Positions 47,171-59,365 of a DNA stretch of 64,000 nucleotides are shown one piece after another; positions within the stretch are counted from its first letter, which is position 1; each line of letters begins with the position of its first letter. Made by a program: the position numbers and the translations under genes. The notes beneath the pieces are model-generated. The model searched no databases. It was not told the origin of the DNA and saw nothing but the letters and a program-made list of their open reading frames with translations. The DNA comes from Rusavskia elegans (taxonomy: Eukaryota; Ascomycota; Lecanoromycetes; Teloschistales; Teloschistaceae). Where the stretch lies: the NCBI GenBank assembly GCA_011316305.1, contig SAUG01000013.1, positions 124,001 through 188,000 on the forward strand. Reading direction: 5' to 3'.

Positions 47171-49102
47171 TCACGACAGAAACCGCCGCTGGGTGTTTCT
47201 AGCTTTCTCTCCACTTGTTGCCTCGATCTTCACTGCAACCATGACGATCTCCATACCTCGTTCTTCCTGCCCATCGGTGCCTTCATTCAATCTTGACTGA
47301 AGTCTAAGACGCCACTGACTCTTTTCTACAGTCCAGATCCGTCTTTTCCCCTCATCGGCTCCCTCCTTTCTTCGCTTGGCAAGATGATCATCGGACGGCG
47401 ACCCTAACGGTCTCTTCGTAGAGGCGGTCTCAACCATCTGCAGTGGAGTGTGAGGCCAGTCTGCCATTGTCTCTGCAAATTCTTGGACCTCCACAGTGCC
47501 CGCATAATTTTCATCAAATAGCTCAAGGTCCTCATCTACCCATTCTTTCCCGTCAACCCTGATGCATGCCTGAGCACTTATGTCCGCCATTATTGTCTCC
47601 TCACTCAAACCCGTACTTCCTGGTCCCTTTCCTCTTATATCCGGTCTCCCTCCTTCAGCCATCATCAAACCCAAGGGTACTGTGGTAGGTAAGTTTAATT
47701 TGTTGGCGATAGTTTGAAAGAGGGCGGTAATGCGGGAGCGGGTATTGCCGAAGACGGTAATGTGCTTAGTTGTGAGGTCGAGGAGGATCGGTTCTGTGGC
47801 GGTTGAAGCGCAAATTTCCAGGATTAGGGCGTGATGGGGTTCGGAGATAAAGGGACGGGCATAGCGTACGTATCCGGGATTTCTTTTTGGAGGATGATCT
47901 TCATCTGGTAAGGACCGGCTGTCGTATACCGCTGATATTTGAGAAGGTTTCAAATCTTGTAGCCGGATTACGATCTCGGTCACGCGCTGTTCGAGATTGA
48001 AAGTGATGTCATGGGGAATGAGCTTTTGCTCTAAGCCGCGGAGATTGTAGTATCTGACGTCTTTGAGGAGCTGATTCCGGTGATCTTCGTTCCTGATAGT
48101 CAGTGGGTAGCCTCGTAGCAAGTGCAGGATGTCGGAGAAGATCTGCGGCGATCGATTGGGGATACGCGGAGGGTGGATGCCTGGTGGGCGGAGGAGACCG
48201 CGGGGATTGAGACCGGGAAACACATCACCAGGCGAGGTAAAAAAGACCGTGAAGCCGAGAGTGAAATAATTTGGCGTGTCACCGGGGGCGGAAAAGATGT
48301 CGCGTGGGACGCGGAAGTGCTCATTGCCAACCTCGACAAATATTTCAGACTCGAAGAGTTGGGACTGGAGACGAGGTACTGACAGCATCAATAGAGGAAA
48401 CGAGACAAGATATCAAGGACTTACGACGGTAAAATTGAGCGTCAGCGAAAAGCTTGACGAAGTCGCGGCCGTCTGTAGGAGTTATGAGGTAGCCTGGCAC
48501 TGGATCAGCGCACCCAACCCTTGGTTTGGCACGGTTTCTTCTACCTTGGAGATGGCGCGCAATATATCGAAAGGTTTCTGGATCTCTATCGATGTACAGT
48601 GTTCTCACAGCGCCTGTGCGATCCTCGGTTTGTTGCAGCTGTTCGATGAAATAGGCAGAGAAATACGAGGGTGCTCTAGGATTCTCAGTTCATCATCGCT
48701 GCAAATGAAAATGCCATGTGACCTACCATCAGACATGATGGATGCGCCCGAGAGTTTGAACAGCTCAGAGCCGATCTGAATGGAGAAGCCCTTTTCATCG
48801 GGCAGAGTGGGCAAATCTTGTTGGCTAGAATTACTGGCCGCAGAATGCACGATCCCAGGGGTATTGATGGACTCATCGAGCCGATCTAACTTACTGAAAT
48901 CAAAAGAGGCGAGAGACTGAACGGAGCGAGTTGACGAGGTAAGAGAGCCATCTCGTCTTGGTGGCTCCAACGTCTCCCTTTGACCACCCTCTTCCGATTG
49001 TGATATGCCAGACCGTGGCATTGGCTTTTGTTGTGTTCTGCCTGAGAAGGTCGAAGGCTTATTTTTGGAAGAGGAAACTCCAGCGGGTGCATTGGTAGAC
49101 AT
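47171..49102 (-). CDS. BTB/POZ protein, Whi2-like
   Basis: Four exons, 49102-48727, 48673-48545, 48493-48425 and 48378-47171, join in frame to 593 residues. A disordered Ser/Pro/Gln N-terminal ~95 residues precedes a potassium-channel-type BTB fold: GFSIQIGSELFKLSGASIMS, APSYFSAYFIEQLQQTEDRT, VRTLYIDRDPETFRYIARHL, DGRDFVKLFADAQFYRLPRL. A second BTB-like half follows (SEIFVEVGNEHFRVPRDIFS, then HLLRGYPLTIRNEDH). The rest carries an RLQDLKPSQISAVYD block and a basic nuclear-signal-like C terminus (KRRKEG). Fungal Whi2-type proteins of this build restrain growth under nutrient stress by binding Psr phosphatases; that role is from the family, not the sequence. Intron 1 uses an unusual TAGAG acceptor but frame and conservation support it. 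Confidence 0.87.
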
Positions 49103-49910
49103 GATCTAATGATATATTTCGGAAGGCTTTGTAATCAGCCCTGTGATACTTTTTCGATGAATAACGACACAAACATCTGTTAATATGCATGACGATGGCA
49201 GTAGGATATACAACAGTCCCATACATTCCCCTCGAGAGATTGCTGTAAAGCCATGCTCGAGGTTCTGCTGAGTAGAGAGAACCGGAATTGCTTGGTTATT
49301 GGACGGCACCGGGAGCAAGAACTTTTGGCTGACTTGTTGACGCGATATCTATGAGCTCATCTTGATGAACTCAGCGGCAACTTCTCTGGCTGCTGTACCC
49401 AATGAAGACCAAGTGGTTGACCGTCGATGTTGCCAACAGGTAGCTGTTGGGCTCGAATGATTGACGTGAGAATATAGCCTGCTGACGTAATAAGACATAG
49501 GAGATCCTAATCTTGGCACGCTTCATTACAAGAAGCTAGACTGAGGTGGATATTATCGTTCATTCTCGACTTCAAAATCTCCGGTCATTGGATTTCAGGA
49601 AACGGCCTGCCGGAATCTGAGGTCTCAAAATGATTCAACCGGACCTCACCTCTGGACCAACGAGAGCGCATAATGGATGAGCGCCAACACGTCCAAGGAA
49701 AGCTGTACTGGAGGGTGGCAACTGAAAGCTATTGGCCAAGTACGCGCCGACATCAACAACGTGCAATGTCACTCTCTCTGGGATCATTGCGACGGCCACT
49801 CTCCGACCAGGCGTCGAAATGATACAAGTGTCCATCGGGAAACTTGACTTCCCTATCTTTTCAAGCGATTACATCTCGTTTGTTGCACTGCATTTCTATC
49901 ATCACTATCG
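49103..49910. other. Divergent promoter region
   Basis: Between the start codons of the Whi2-like gene (minus) and the patatin gene (plus). No supported coding content. Confidence 0.5.
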
Positions 49911-52900
49911 ATGGCGGCATCCGAGGTTTCCACTTTGCCCAGCCTTCTTGAGGCTGAAGGGTCCGACGGCCATGTTGGCATGAATGTGGACGAGGTTTTG
50001 GAGGCCACAATCGACGAGGTTACCGTCCATGAAGACGACAATGAAAAGTCGAAGCACCATCTATACACTCAAGGCCTGGAGAACCTCTCCCCAGATCTGT
50101 AAGGCGCATTTGGATCGATAGCAACAAATGAGGGTAGAAGCTAAGCAATCCCAGTATACGTCGTATCTCTGGGCGGATGAAGTTCTCGTTGCACTGTGTT
50201 CACTGCCACCAACAAGGCTCAGTCCATGAACTGTGTATATGCTCTGGTTGTCGAGGCAGGACTTACCACAAGTCCTGTTGGCCAGAGGCATTGTTTCATA
50301 TAGCGTCCGATCACAGCTCAATTGTTTGCAAGCCGCCCATTGATTTCGTGGAATACGTCTGGGTCAATTATTTGCTGAAGTCACAAACGGGACCCGAAGA
50401 GCAAGCTGAGCTCCACAGAGCAGACATGTGGTCTTCATGGTTCAACGTCCCAAACCGACAGGACCGTGTAAAGCTCTATGCATATCCCCGTCTTCAAATG
50501 CTGATCAACAACGCGCAAGCTTTACGAGACGATCGCAAACCATTGGAGCAATTCCCAACTCTGGTGTCATTTTTTGGTGAAACAGGGTAGGTCAAGTCCT
50601 AAGTACTTGTCCTGGCAATTTATTATTCCCTTAGACAATGCAATTGGGTCTGGCATTCATGTCGTTCACAGCCTTCGATTTCTTGAAGAAATCTCCCGTT
50701 ACTCAATACCAGAAACTGATCTTGTAAGGGGTGGAAAGAACACCCTAATTAGAGCCTTGATCCGAAATGCTGCAGCAAATACTTATGACGAGGTACCCAT
50801 TCCAGGACACCATGCCGAAAAATACAGGTCTACTAGTGGAGGAGTACACCTGTACTGCGATCCCAGGACCATTGATAGTGACGTGCCTCTTCTCTACGCA
50901 GGTCTGTTCGAGACATCAGTCAGTGACATAACTAATTCTGTGATGCAGACTGCGAAGGGCTTCGTGGTAGCGCTGTCTCAGTGGCAACTCAGTTCGTCGA
51001 AGAGGGCGTTCACTTCGCCCCACCCCGGCAACATTATGATCAGCACGCCGCACGAGATCGTGCGAGCTCGAGTCGGCGTGGACCCGTGGACGACCACAGA
51101 GAGACCGCTTTTCGTGCAATGTCTTTGCAATGGGCAAAAAGCCTCACTGTCCGGTCAGATAGAGGAACAAAGATCGTGGTACATCCAGATTCTAGGCAGA
51201 TCATTGTCAAGGAGCTCTATCCTAGACTCTTATATACCTTTTCGGATGTCGTGTGCTATGTGACTAACAACCCTAGGTAAGTAGGGCTTGGTGTGACACT
51301 CTTGGCTTCTTCCCAAGGACTTACGCCGATATCAGAGCAACTGAAAACGAGCTCGACCACTTATTCCAGTGGGCTTCTATTGGTCATGAACGGACCGTCA
51401 ATCAGCGTATCCGACCCGGTTTGCTTATCATCATCAACAAGGATGCGCCAGACTCTGATGAAAGATGGCTGGACGTTGACTATGCTACGAGTGAACTTCT
51501 CCGACACCTTGAGTTATCAAGCAAATTCGAAGATCTCAAGGAAGAATGGCGTCTTAGGGGACTTCCGATTTCTACCTCAAGAGATCTCATACTGTGCTAT
51601 TACGATTCCTTCCGCATCATGTGCATCCCAAGTTTAACCCCAGAGACAACGCACGAAATTGCTATACAATATTCACGACTCTACGATGAAATACGAGCTA
51701 TCTCGGGCCGGCTTAGAAGAAAGAAGATGCAAGTCCACATGAACCTGAACGTACGAAGCTTTTGCAACTACGTAGAGCACGTTTGCAACCGTCTAGCAAG
51801 GGATATGAAAAGCTCAGTCGACTTTCACTACTTGGCAAGTCGAAATGCGAGTCGACCTGTCAAATTTCGAGACCATGTTGTGGCCCTGATGGTAAAGCTC
51901 AAAGAAGACGAAGAGAGTGTAGATCCACCAAATGATGTACAAGAGGCGAGACTTATTGACCGTCTGATTCCGTTTCTCGCATGTTGCATTGTGTCGCAGA
52001 GTGCCAGTGACAACAGTCTACGAGGTCAGTACAGCAACATATTAATTAGTTGCTGCCGGAAGTTATTTTAATAGTTCTAATGGCAGCGCACAGATGTACA
52101 GATCCAGTCTTATCTGAGAGACTGCCGTCAAGCACTAGAAAGATTTCGGGAGACATCCTGGCGCTGCGAGATAATGAGTGGCCAAGAGCGGTGCCGCAAT
52201 TACTGGACCGGACATGAGAAAGGGCATCAATTCTCCCGACGGCCAACGACAACTTCGCGGCGCGATCCGTCGCTGCTCGTTGGGGCGTTCCACTGCACAT
52301 GGAATCCCGAGGGACTGATCAAAGCTCTGTACGCTGAGATATGTCAGCAGGAGGGTGGTGAGTTAAGAATCACTTTCTTTAATACTGCCAAGAGAAGTGG
52401 TGTCTGCAACGTGCGCAGTAATAGAACTTGTTTCACATGTTTGGCAGAATGTCCAGTCTACATTCTACCATGTGAATATGTTCAGCATACTATCTGTGCA
52501 CGCTGCGCAACCAGATTCAATCACAGTTTTGGTCGAAGTCAGGCTACACTATGTCTGCCGCATTGCCCTTTGGGATGCCGCTTTCAGGGGTGAAAGCCTT
52601 GGCATAATCGCATCAAACCTGCAACCGCTGGCGTGAGGATACTATCGCTCGATGGGTGAGTTTTGAGGCAGAAGTTCCGATGGCTGGCTCTGATGAGATC
52701 TAGTGGGGGCATACGTGGTATAATCGAGCTCGTGATCCTACAGAAACTGCTTGACGAGGTGGGGTTTGATCTTCCCATCCAGGAGTTATTTGATTTGGCA
52801 ATTGGTACAAGCACTGGTAGGTTGAAATACTCTTTTCTCCAGCAGACTGACTGTAGTCTGATCTGTTATCTTAGGGGGTATAGTCGCGCTGGGCTTGTTC

Positions 52901-54142
52901 AAGATGGGTTGGTCGGTTCAGAATGCAATTCGCAAATTCGAACGATTGAGTGCTCAAGCATTCTCAAAGTATGACCACACCGGTGTCCCCATGTTTCGAC
53001 ACACCACACAACTATTGTTTTCCTACCGATATAGAGGCGAAGGCTTGAATTTAGCACTGAGGACAGCGTTCGGTGAGGGATCATTATTCGGATTCAACGA
53101 ATCTTCAATTGCAGAAAGGGTCAAAGTCGGAGTCCTCGCCGCTGTACCAGGTGGTCGTCGACCGTATCTGTTCACAAATTACTCACGAAACCACACGGGT
53201 CAGGACACGGACTACTTGGTCCGAGAAGACGATCTGGAAGACGAGTTGAAGTGCTGGGAAGCGGCGCGCAGCACCGCAGCAGCTCCTACCTATTTCCCGC
53301 CATACTATCATAAGGCCAAGCGACAGCCATACATTGATGGTGCTTTACACAGAAACAATCCTATTCAGATACTGGAGGAAGAACGCAGAGCTATATGGAC
53401 AGATGAAGCTCCGCCTGATATTTTACTCTCAGTCGGTACGGGTATTCAAATTGGAGCCGACGGATCCGCAAAATCTGCAGGTAGGCGTCAAAAGACGGCG
53501 ATGAAGCTTCTCCCAAAAGGCATTCGAGCGAGAATCGCCGTTGGACTTGATGTCATCCAAAGTACAGTCGACTGTAACCGACAATGGGACGAATTTGTGA
53601 AGTCGATGAAATGGGACCAGAACACCCATCGTGTCTGCCACCGACTGAACATAGGTCTTGAGGACCGTCCCCCCAATCTAGACGACGTTGACGCAATGAT
53701 CTCTCTAAAAGAGAAGGCCAAGCGGTATTTACACCGCGGGTATTCAAATCACGCCCAGATACCGTATCTCAACCGACGTTACAAAACAGCACATAAGCAT
53801 ATTGTGGCGGTGGCACATCGATTGACTGCCGCACTTTTCTATTTTGAAACGACCGCTGCCGACGAAGATGGGAAGTGCGTCGGGATTCTGCACTGTCGCC
53901 TGAGCACCGCCATGCGAGATCAATTCCGACGTCTGCTTAACGAAAATCCGACTTTCCGCGTATGTCAGAAGCTTCGAGGTGATAACTGGAATAGTAGTGC
54001 TCTCAACCCCCAGTTTGACGAACGTACTTATTCCGGCAGCATCACATTCCCAATTACGTCTGAGAAAAGAGTGATCGAGATAACTTTTCCCAAATGGGGC
54101 GGCTCTTGGGAACGTATTAGCGGATTTCCCGTTGGGCGATGA
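49911..54142 (+). CDS. Zinc finger - P-loop - patatin phospholipase protein, one in-frame TGA
   Basis: Eight exons (49911-50098, 50155-50586, 50729-50901, 50949-51276, 51318-52024, 52094-52655, 52704-52816, 52875-54142) keep frame for 1257 codons. Order: Cys/His zinc finger from ~77 (CVHCHQQG...CICSGCRGRTYHKSCW); P-loop GETGGGKNT at 204-212 with Asn where Ser/Thr is usual; DCEGLRGS as a Walker B-like block; a second Cys-rich RING-like part (CFTCLAECPVYILPC); then patatin with DGGGIRG (796-802), GTSTGG with nucleophile Ser833, and Asp989 in YIDGAL. This is a known fungal FabD/lysophospholipase-like family, resembling STAND-type immune proteins. One codon, 776 (TGA at 52591-52593), sits in GCRFQG-stop-KPWHNRIKP just before the patatin domain. 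No splice pair removes it without losing DGGG. The gene may be newly dead, read through, or carry a sequence error. Confidence 0.85.
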
Positions 54143-55574
54143 GGATCACTTTGTGGCCTGGTTCGGTGTTGGCAGCTTGAATATAACGAATGTGGATAGA
54201 ATCCAGTACGTATTTACTGGGCGGCATCACAGATCTTGTCACTATTACAGTCATGAAACGTTATCCATGACATATATACACAAGCGTAGATATCTTGAGC
54301 ACGGATAATACATGGAAGAAAATATGATATATTTGATGCTTGTGGACCAAGGTCTGGATTTTCTTACTACTTCAATCCAAGAACCGTGTTGAAGATCACG
54401 CAACCAGCAAGTACGAAATGTAATAAAAGATATAATAGATTGCGAAACCATTAATCTGTAAAACTGATGTATAACAAATACCCGGTCCCAATTCACGCCA
54501 CTCTTAAGTAGACAGAGATACTTCCGTGTCCATTCGGCATAGCTAGGTACTGTTTCATTTGATGAATATCCTTTATTTTTAGAAAATCTTTGGCTCTATT
54601 CTCGATAATATGGTAAGGGTCACCACCCCGACCAGTGGTCTACTTTCCGTCTTCAGTCTCTACATCGTAGTCGTCTTTCCCCAGCTCTTTCTACGTTCGG
54701 TAAGCGTCTGGGTCAGCTGCACTATGGAGCCGCTGGGTAATATACAAGAAGCGTCCAATTTCTAAGCTATCTAACTCGAGAGAAAAATATAATTGTACTG
54801 CTGAGCTAATTTGCTTCTCCCAGGCCCAGCTCTCGGAATTTTCCGAGAGTTCTGAAGCTTATACATATAAACAATCTCCCCCTCCTAGAAAATCACCGTC
54901 AGAGAGGGAAGGAAAGGAAACCGTTGTCCACCGTAAAGCTCCACAATGGAAGAGAATACCTACGAAGAAGGAAGAAACCATATAGCCCGTCGAAGAGTGA
55001 CAGAATCAAATCCATCCACTGTATCATAGATCCCGTAGAACAAGTAAACGAGTGACAGAAAATAAAGAGCTTATACGTATTATATGAAAGTGCTCATCGT
55101 GGACTGGGACCTAGGTAGCCAAGTCGAGAGCCGCTCCACCATCCTTGTACTGCTTAATGTGGTGAAGGAAAACTGTAATTGCTTTGCCCGCGTTATCAGC
55201 AGGTCCGAGTCCACACCGTAATCAAAGTGTCGCAATGTAGCAACGAGGACGCATTCGGTCCTTCTTTGGAAGTGGTCGCACTTACTTCCCTCTCTCTTCC
55301 GCTGATCAGTCAGACCATGGAGGCTGTTCCACAGGCAGTGATCAATCTTTTTGCAATGATGGTGCCATTGTCCACCAGACGTTCAAATCCTGATATCAAA
55401 CCAAGGGTTGGGATATCTATCATCTGGAAGCTGTTGGCCATTTTGACGGATATTTAGTAGGAAGTCACCGATAGAAGCCTTGCTTTCGCTCACCCTTCTG
55501 CCCTGACTTTACCCATCACATGTTCTTTGCTCCCCTACTCGGCGCCTGCTATACCGCCTGCGTCAGCCCCTACC
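54143..55574. other. Gene-poor, AT-rich stretch
   Basis: An inverted repeat TCTCGGAA/TTTTCCGAGA lies near 54830-54850. On the minus strand 55457-55330 opens with MANSFQMIDIPTLGLISGFE but soon meets a stop; I cannot splice it into a convincing gene. Confidence 0.4.
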
Positions 55575-56048
55575 TCACCCCCGTCTTCTCCAACTGTGTA
55601 TGCTGGTTCGGAGGTGAAAGCCCCACAGCGAAGAACCTCGATAGCAGGGTCCACATCCCCCATCTCCTATATGAGTATCAAAGAATGTCTCATTTTCGAG
55701 CCTTGTAGGATCTTGCGGGTTATATAAAAGTCCATCGTTTAGAAAATCTCCGTCTTCGAAGACCCAGCCAGCGAACGCAAAATCGCCACCATTCATCATC
55801 TCGTCTTCAAGCTCGAGCGAATAATTCGAGATTGCTATACCAGTCGCCAGCGTACCAACACTGAACTGCTCACGGAACCGAGGGTTGACCAGGCACAACA
55901 GATACACATAAAACAATAGTAAGCCCGCGCAGCCTGAGATTTGGTTGCTGCTGCTTCTGTAGGTGGGAAGCTGCTGGAATGTCCTGATACTGGGGAATGA
56001 AGCCATTGTGCGTCGAGAAGATCCGTGGCGAATTAAACGTCCAAGCAA
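55575..56048 (-). CDS. Possible small membrane-anchored protein
   Basis: Open frame of 157 codons (or 143 from the second ATG at 56006, MASFPSIRTFQQLPTY). It has one hydrophobic segment (ISGCAGLLLFYVYLLCLV) and an acidic, Asn-rich part (NYSLELEDEMMNGGDFAFAG). Around 55630 the conceptual sequence changes character (Arg/Trp-rich), while another frame reads GDVDPAIEVLRCGAFTSEPA; a 3' intron with an acceptor near CATATAG may therefore be missing from the simple reading. No family recognised. Existence as a gene is uncertain. Confidence 0.3.
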   Translation of the reverse strand: MLGRLIRHGSSRRTMASFPSIRTFQQLPTYRSSSNQISGCAGLLLFYVYLLCLVNPRFREQFSVGTLATGIAISNYSLELEDEMMNGGDFAFAGWVFEDGDFLNDGLLYNPQDPTRLENETFFDTHIGDGGCGPCYRGSSLWGFHLRTSIHSWRRRG

Positions 56049-57288
56049 TGGTGAAGATGGCTCTGCGAGCGATACAAAGCTGAGTCTTTGTAATATGGTG
56101 CTTCTGCAGAGGAAACGATATTTGAAAATCTTGATTTCAGAATTGAAAGCCGTTGTCGTTTATAATCTATACGAGCAGCCGACGGTATATCTATACTCGT
56201 ATTCTATGTCGGGCGCGCTTTGGTTCTCGGGGCAATCGTGTGATAGAAGCGCCCCATTAGAAAGGCAGATGCCATACGAAAAGAAATGAATGGACCAGAG
56301 AAAAGGCAAACGAGCCATGTCCTATATGCTTGTGATGAGCCTACTTCACCTTGACTTTCCATTGGATTACAGATTCAATACCCTTGCCAGAAACAAAAGG
56401 AAGACATCATATGAATGACGGTGGAAAGAAGAGGAACGCCAAAAAGTTGATGAAGCTTCTTCACATGGAATGCGACAGTACAACAGTATGTGAATGGTAA
56501 CGAATGGGTACAGGAGAGAACGCTTCTGAGATGTACAGCAGTAATACCGCACTTGCAAGTGCACTACCAAATATACATACATACCACCTAACATTTTCAG
56601 TCACGATACTAAGCTCGCGACGGTAGAGGGAGCCGAGAACTTAACAAGAGGACTTCATTGGAATCCTTATGAGCACGAGAGAGCTGTTCTTGATCTCCAG
56701 GCCCCGAATAATAAAACAAGATGTCGGATGTTGTCGATATCAGACTCCAAGAGGCCACCCCTGCATTCGTTCACTACCTCTAAAGGCGGTGCAACAGCAG
56801 CAGTTGCGATGATCGACGTCGTGAATACGGTAGTCAAAGGAGATTGGGAGTGCGAGTGACCGCCTGACTGGTACCGATAGTTTCTTGAGGTTCATTTTAT
56901 TCTGTAAGAATGGAAAATCACTGCAACCTCATGCTAGGAAAACACAAAGCTGGAAAAGTCATCTTTGATTAGGATAAGTTGCGAAAACGCTGTCTGTCCC
57001 GGCTCCAAACGAATCTTCAACTCGAAAGGAGTGCAGGTAGGAGGAAGATGTCATCGGTAGAGCCGAAATAGTCGTATTCGAGATCCGATTCTTAAGCTCT
57101 CTGTCCTAATCCAAACATATCAATGGTGAGAACGCCGAGCACTACTATGTGTCTTGCAGCTATTATGATCAAGCTTGCTGACAAATGACCCGTTGCCTAA
57201 GCCCCCCAGTACTGGGCAAAACATCTTAAATGCAATTCCCTGAATATTACCTTCGTAACAGTTCTCACAAAAAATTCGAAGCCTTTGT
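56049..57288. other. Gene-poor stretch
   Basis: No supported coding content; includes the 3' flank of the glutathione S-transferase gene. Confidence 0.5.
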
Positions 57289-58312
57289 TCATAGCGAAGC
57301 ATCATAGGATCCTTCGATGTCTATGATCTTCTGGATAGCCTTCTTGTTGCCTTCCATCGCCTCCATTCGATTAACGTATTCGAAAAGTGCCGGGTATTTC
57401 TCTTCACTCAGTCCGGCTCGGCCTTTGGCAGCGCTAAGAGGGAAGCTTAACAGAATATCAGCCCCTGTTAGCTTCGATCCACAGAGGTACCCTCCACCAT
57501 CAGGAGCCGACTTCACTTGGCTTTCGAGGAAGTTCAAGTTGTTCTCCAGATTTGGTCTAAGGTACATTGATTCGATATTACCGGTGATTGCATTCGCTAT
57601 TGGCTTGATGAAGAAAGGCGATTTCTCTCTTACAGCTTTGGGAGGTCAGCCGTCTTCCACGTCTACGCTCTGTCAACGGGAGGATCATACCTCTCAGCAG
57701 TAGTGCTACCACAAGATAAGGCATAAGGGTGCCTTCAGCATAATGCATGAAATAGCGATACCTTAGCCATTCCTCTGTCTCTCCTTGCACTTGGCCTTCT
57801 TTACCATTCTGATACTGGTTCGGCGCCAGCGAAGGTCCAAAATGCTCGATAAGATACTCGGTGATAAGCCCGGACTCCGCAAGGACGAGAGGCTCAGCAG
57901 CCCCTTCCGCTTGGACGCTGACGAGTGGCGATTTGCCAAGAGGGTGAATCTTCTTGAGCTCTGGTGGTGCAACCATGTTGACTCGCATGTATGTCTTCAG
58001 CTCGTAGTCGACCTTAAGTTCCTCAAGCAGCCAAAGGATTCGCTGTGCCCGCGACTTCTCAAGCCTTGACTTAAGTAAGCACGGCGAACTTAAATCGTAT
58101 TTTTGTTTTGCATAGACAATAAAACGCAACAAGAAAAACAACCAAACTGTATCACCGTTACTCTACCAGACAGCTCTTCTACAATTTGATCTTATGTAGC
58201 GAAAGACATCATACTCCATAGAATTGAACAATAATACTCACCAGTAGAGGATGACTTTGGTCTTGCCTTGGCCTGTAGCAACCTGCTGCTTCGACTGCTC
58301 TGTAGAAGACAT
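57289..58312 (-). CDS. Glutathione S-transferase (Gtt1-like)
   Basis: Conjugates glutathione to electrophiles or reduces peroxides; membrane-associated in yeast Gtt1. Three exons, 58312-58242, 58064-57691 and 57635-57289, give 263 residues. The thioredoxin-fold domain reads KTKVILYWLEKSRAQRILWL, LLEELKVDYELKTY, HPLGKSPLV and the glutathione-binding ESGLITEYL. The C-terminal helical domain runs from EEWLRYRYFMHYAEGTLMPY through YLCGSKLTGADILLSFPLSA. The short first exon (71 nt), with the start MSSTEQSKQQVATGQG, is separated by a 177-bp intron. Transcribed divergently from the NDUFB4-like gene with 288 bp between start codons. Looks intact. Confidence 0.93.
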
Positions 58313-58600
58313 GATAATAGAAGCCGTTGAAAACTGACGATTTACGTTTCTGGCGTGTGGACGGAAGCAACGTTAGGATTGCCCTGGGAGATGATGTGCT
58401 CTAATAACTTCTCATCGGATATCCACGAAACGTACTTCCGAACCTCGGTTCGATTTGTCCAATCACAGCCAAGCCCCAAAACTCTATCCTAAGCGTGTGC
58501 ACGGACCAGTGACTGCAACCCCGAGCCTTCGACGACACAGCCAGCACCTGTAACAAATTATCAGCAAACCGGCCCCTAAGTGCTCAAATCAGCCGGAAAC

Positions 58601-58990
58601 ATGGCAGGCCACAATAACAGTCAGTCCTGTCTTCCCAGTTCAAGCTTTTTAGTCCCGCTAGAAAGCCGCTGACCCGTCCCTGCAACAGCTCTCGCAATGG
58701 ACCCCGGGCTGGTCAAATACAACAGTATAGCCCCCCAGACACACATTCCTCTATTTTCAAGAACCTCGGAAGCAATGAATTTTAGTGTATCGGAAGAAGG
58801 ACTGACGCAATGGGCCGGCAGACATGCAAACAAACCGCTACAAATACTTCCGGTGGACAGCAAGAACAGGCTGGCTGACGGTTGCGTACGTGGTCGCGTT
58901 CCCGGCATTCATTGGGTACTTGGGAACAGTCACCGATGTGAGTGGAACTTTAGTAGTTGGAATCTATATGAACAGGGAGATCGGGAGTGA
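58601..58990 (+). CDS. Complex I accessory subunit, NDUFB4/B15-like
   Basis: Single-helix inner mitochondrial membrane subunit of NADH:ubiquinone oxidoreductase. Exons 58601-58619, 58689-58724 and 58822-58937 join to MAGHNNTLAMDPGLVKYNN, MQTNRYKYFRWTARTGWLTV and AYVVAFPAFIGYLGTVTD, which match the fungal subunit closely: the LxxDPxLxxYNNM lead, NRYKYFRWTxRT, and one membrane helix. The last exon (58976-58990 in my model) adds only GDRE and a stop, giving 61 residues, shorter than usual because family members continue with a basic RGKRRGD-type tail. Either the tail is lost here, or the true last exon is further 3' and I have not found it. Confidence 0.8.
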
Positions 58991-59365
58991 AGAGATGCCT
59001 GGTTGGCTAGGTAGTTGGTAAAATATTGCGGAGATGGCTCTGGATTTGATGCTGGAATAATCCAGGGACCCTGTTCTGTGCTTTGCAGCGATATCGAGAA
59101 CAACGGCTGATACTGAATGACAGGGCAAATGGGATATGCGAGGGAAGAGGAGAGGAAACCCAATGTCTGAGTTTTGAAGGACTTGAGGATCAGATAAGGG
59201 CATGGAGTACGGCGCCGGTGTTGCAAAGAACAGGACATGAGTGTGACATTAGACAAAACTACAATGCTGTCGAAGGCTTTCCCATTGATCAGATGCCAGC
59301 GGGCCCACGCAATGAGGTATCAATACTCGTACGTTACATGTCGCAACTGAACCCTTTGCCAACCC
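58991..59365. other. Intergenic between convergent genes
   Basis: 3' flanks of the NDUFB4-like and SAP18 genes. It could hide the missing 3' exon of the former, but I see no RGKRxGD-type segment in any frame. Confidence 0.4.

Noticed and set aside
54830..54850. Inverted repeat TCTCGGAATTTTCCGAGAG as a possible operator or transposon end
   Set aside because: A single short palindrome with no partner copy, no element inside and no adjacent gene start.
55330..55457. Minus-strand frame MANSFQMIDIPTLGLISGFE
   Set aside because: It stops after 43 codons and no convincing splice pair links it to another coding piece.
55179..55457. Plus-strand 92-codon open frame
   Set aside because: No family-like content, no splice or context support, and it overlaps the equally unsupported minus frame.
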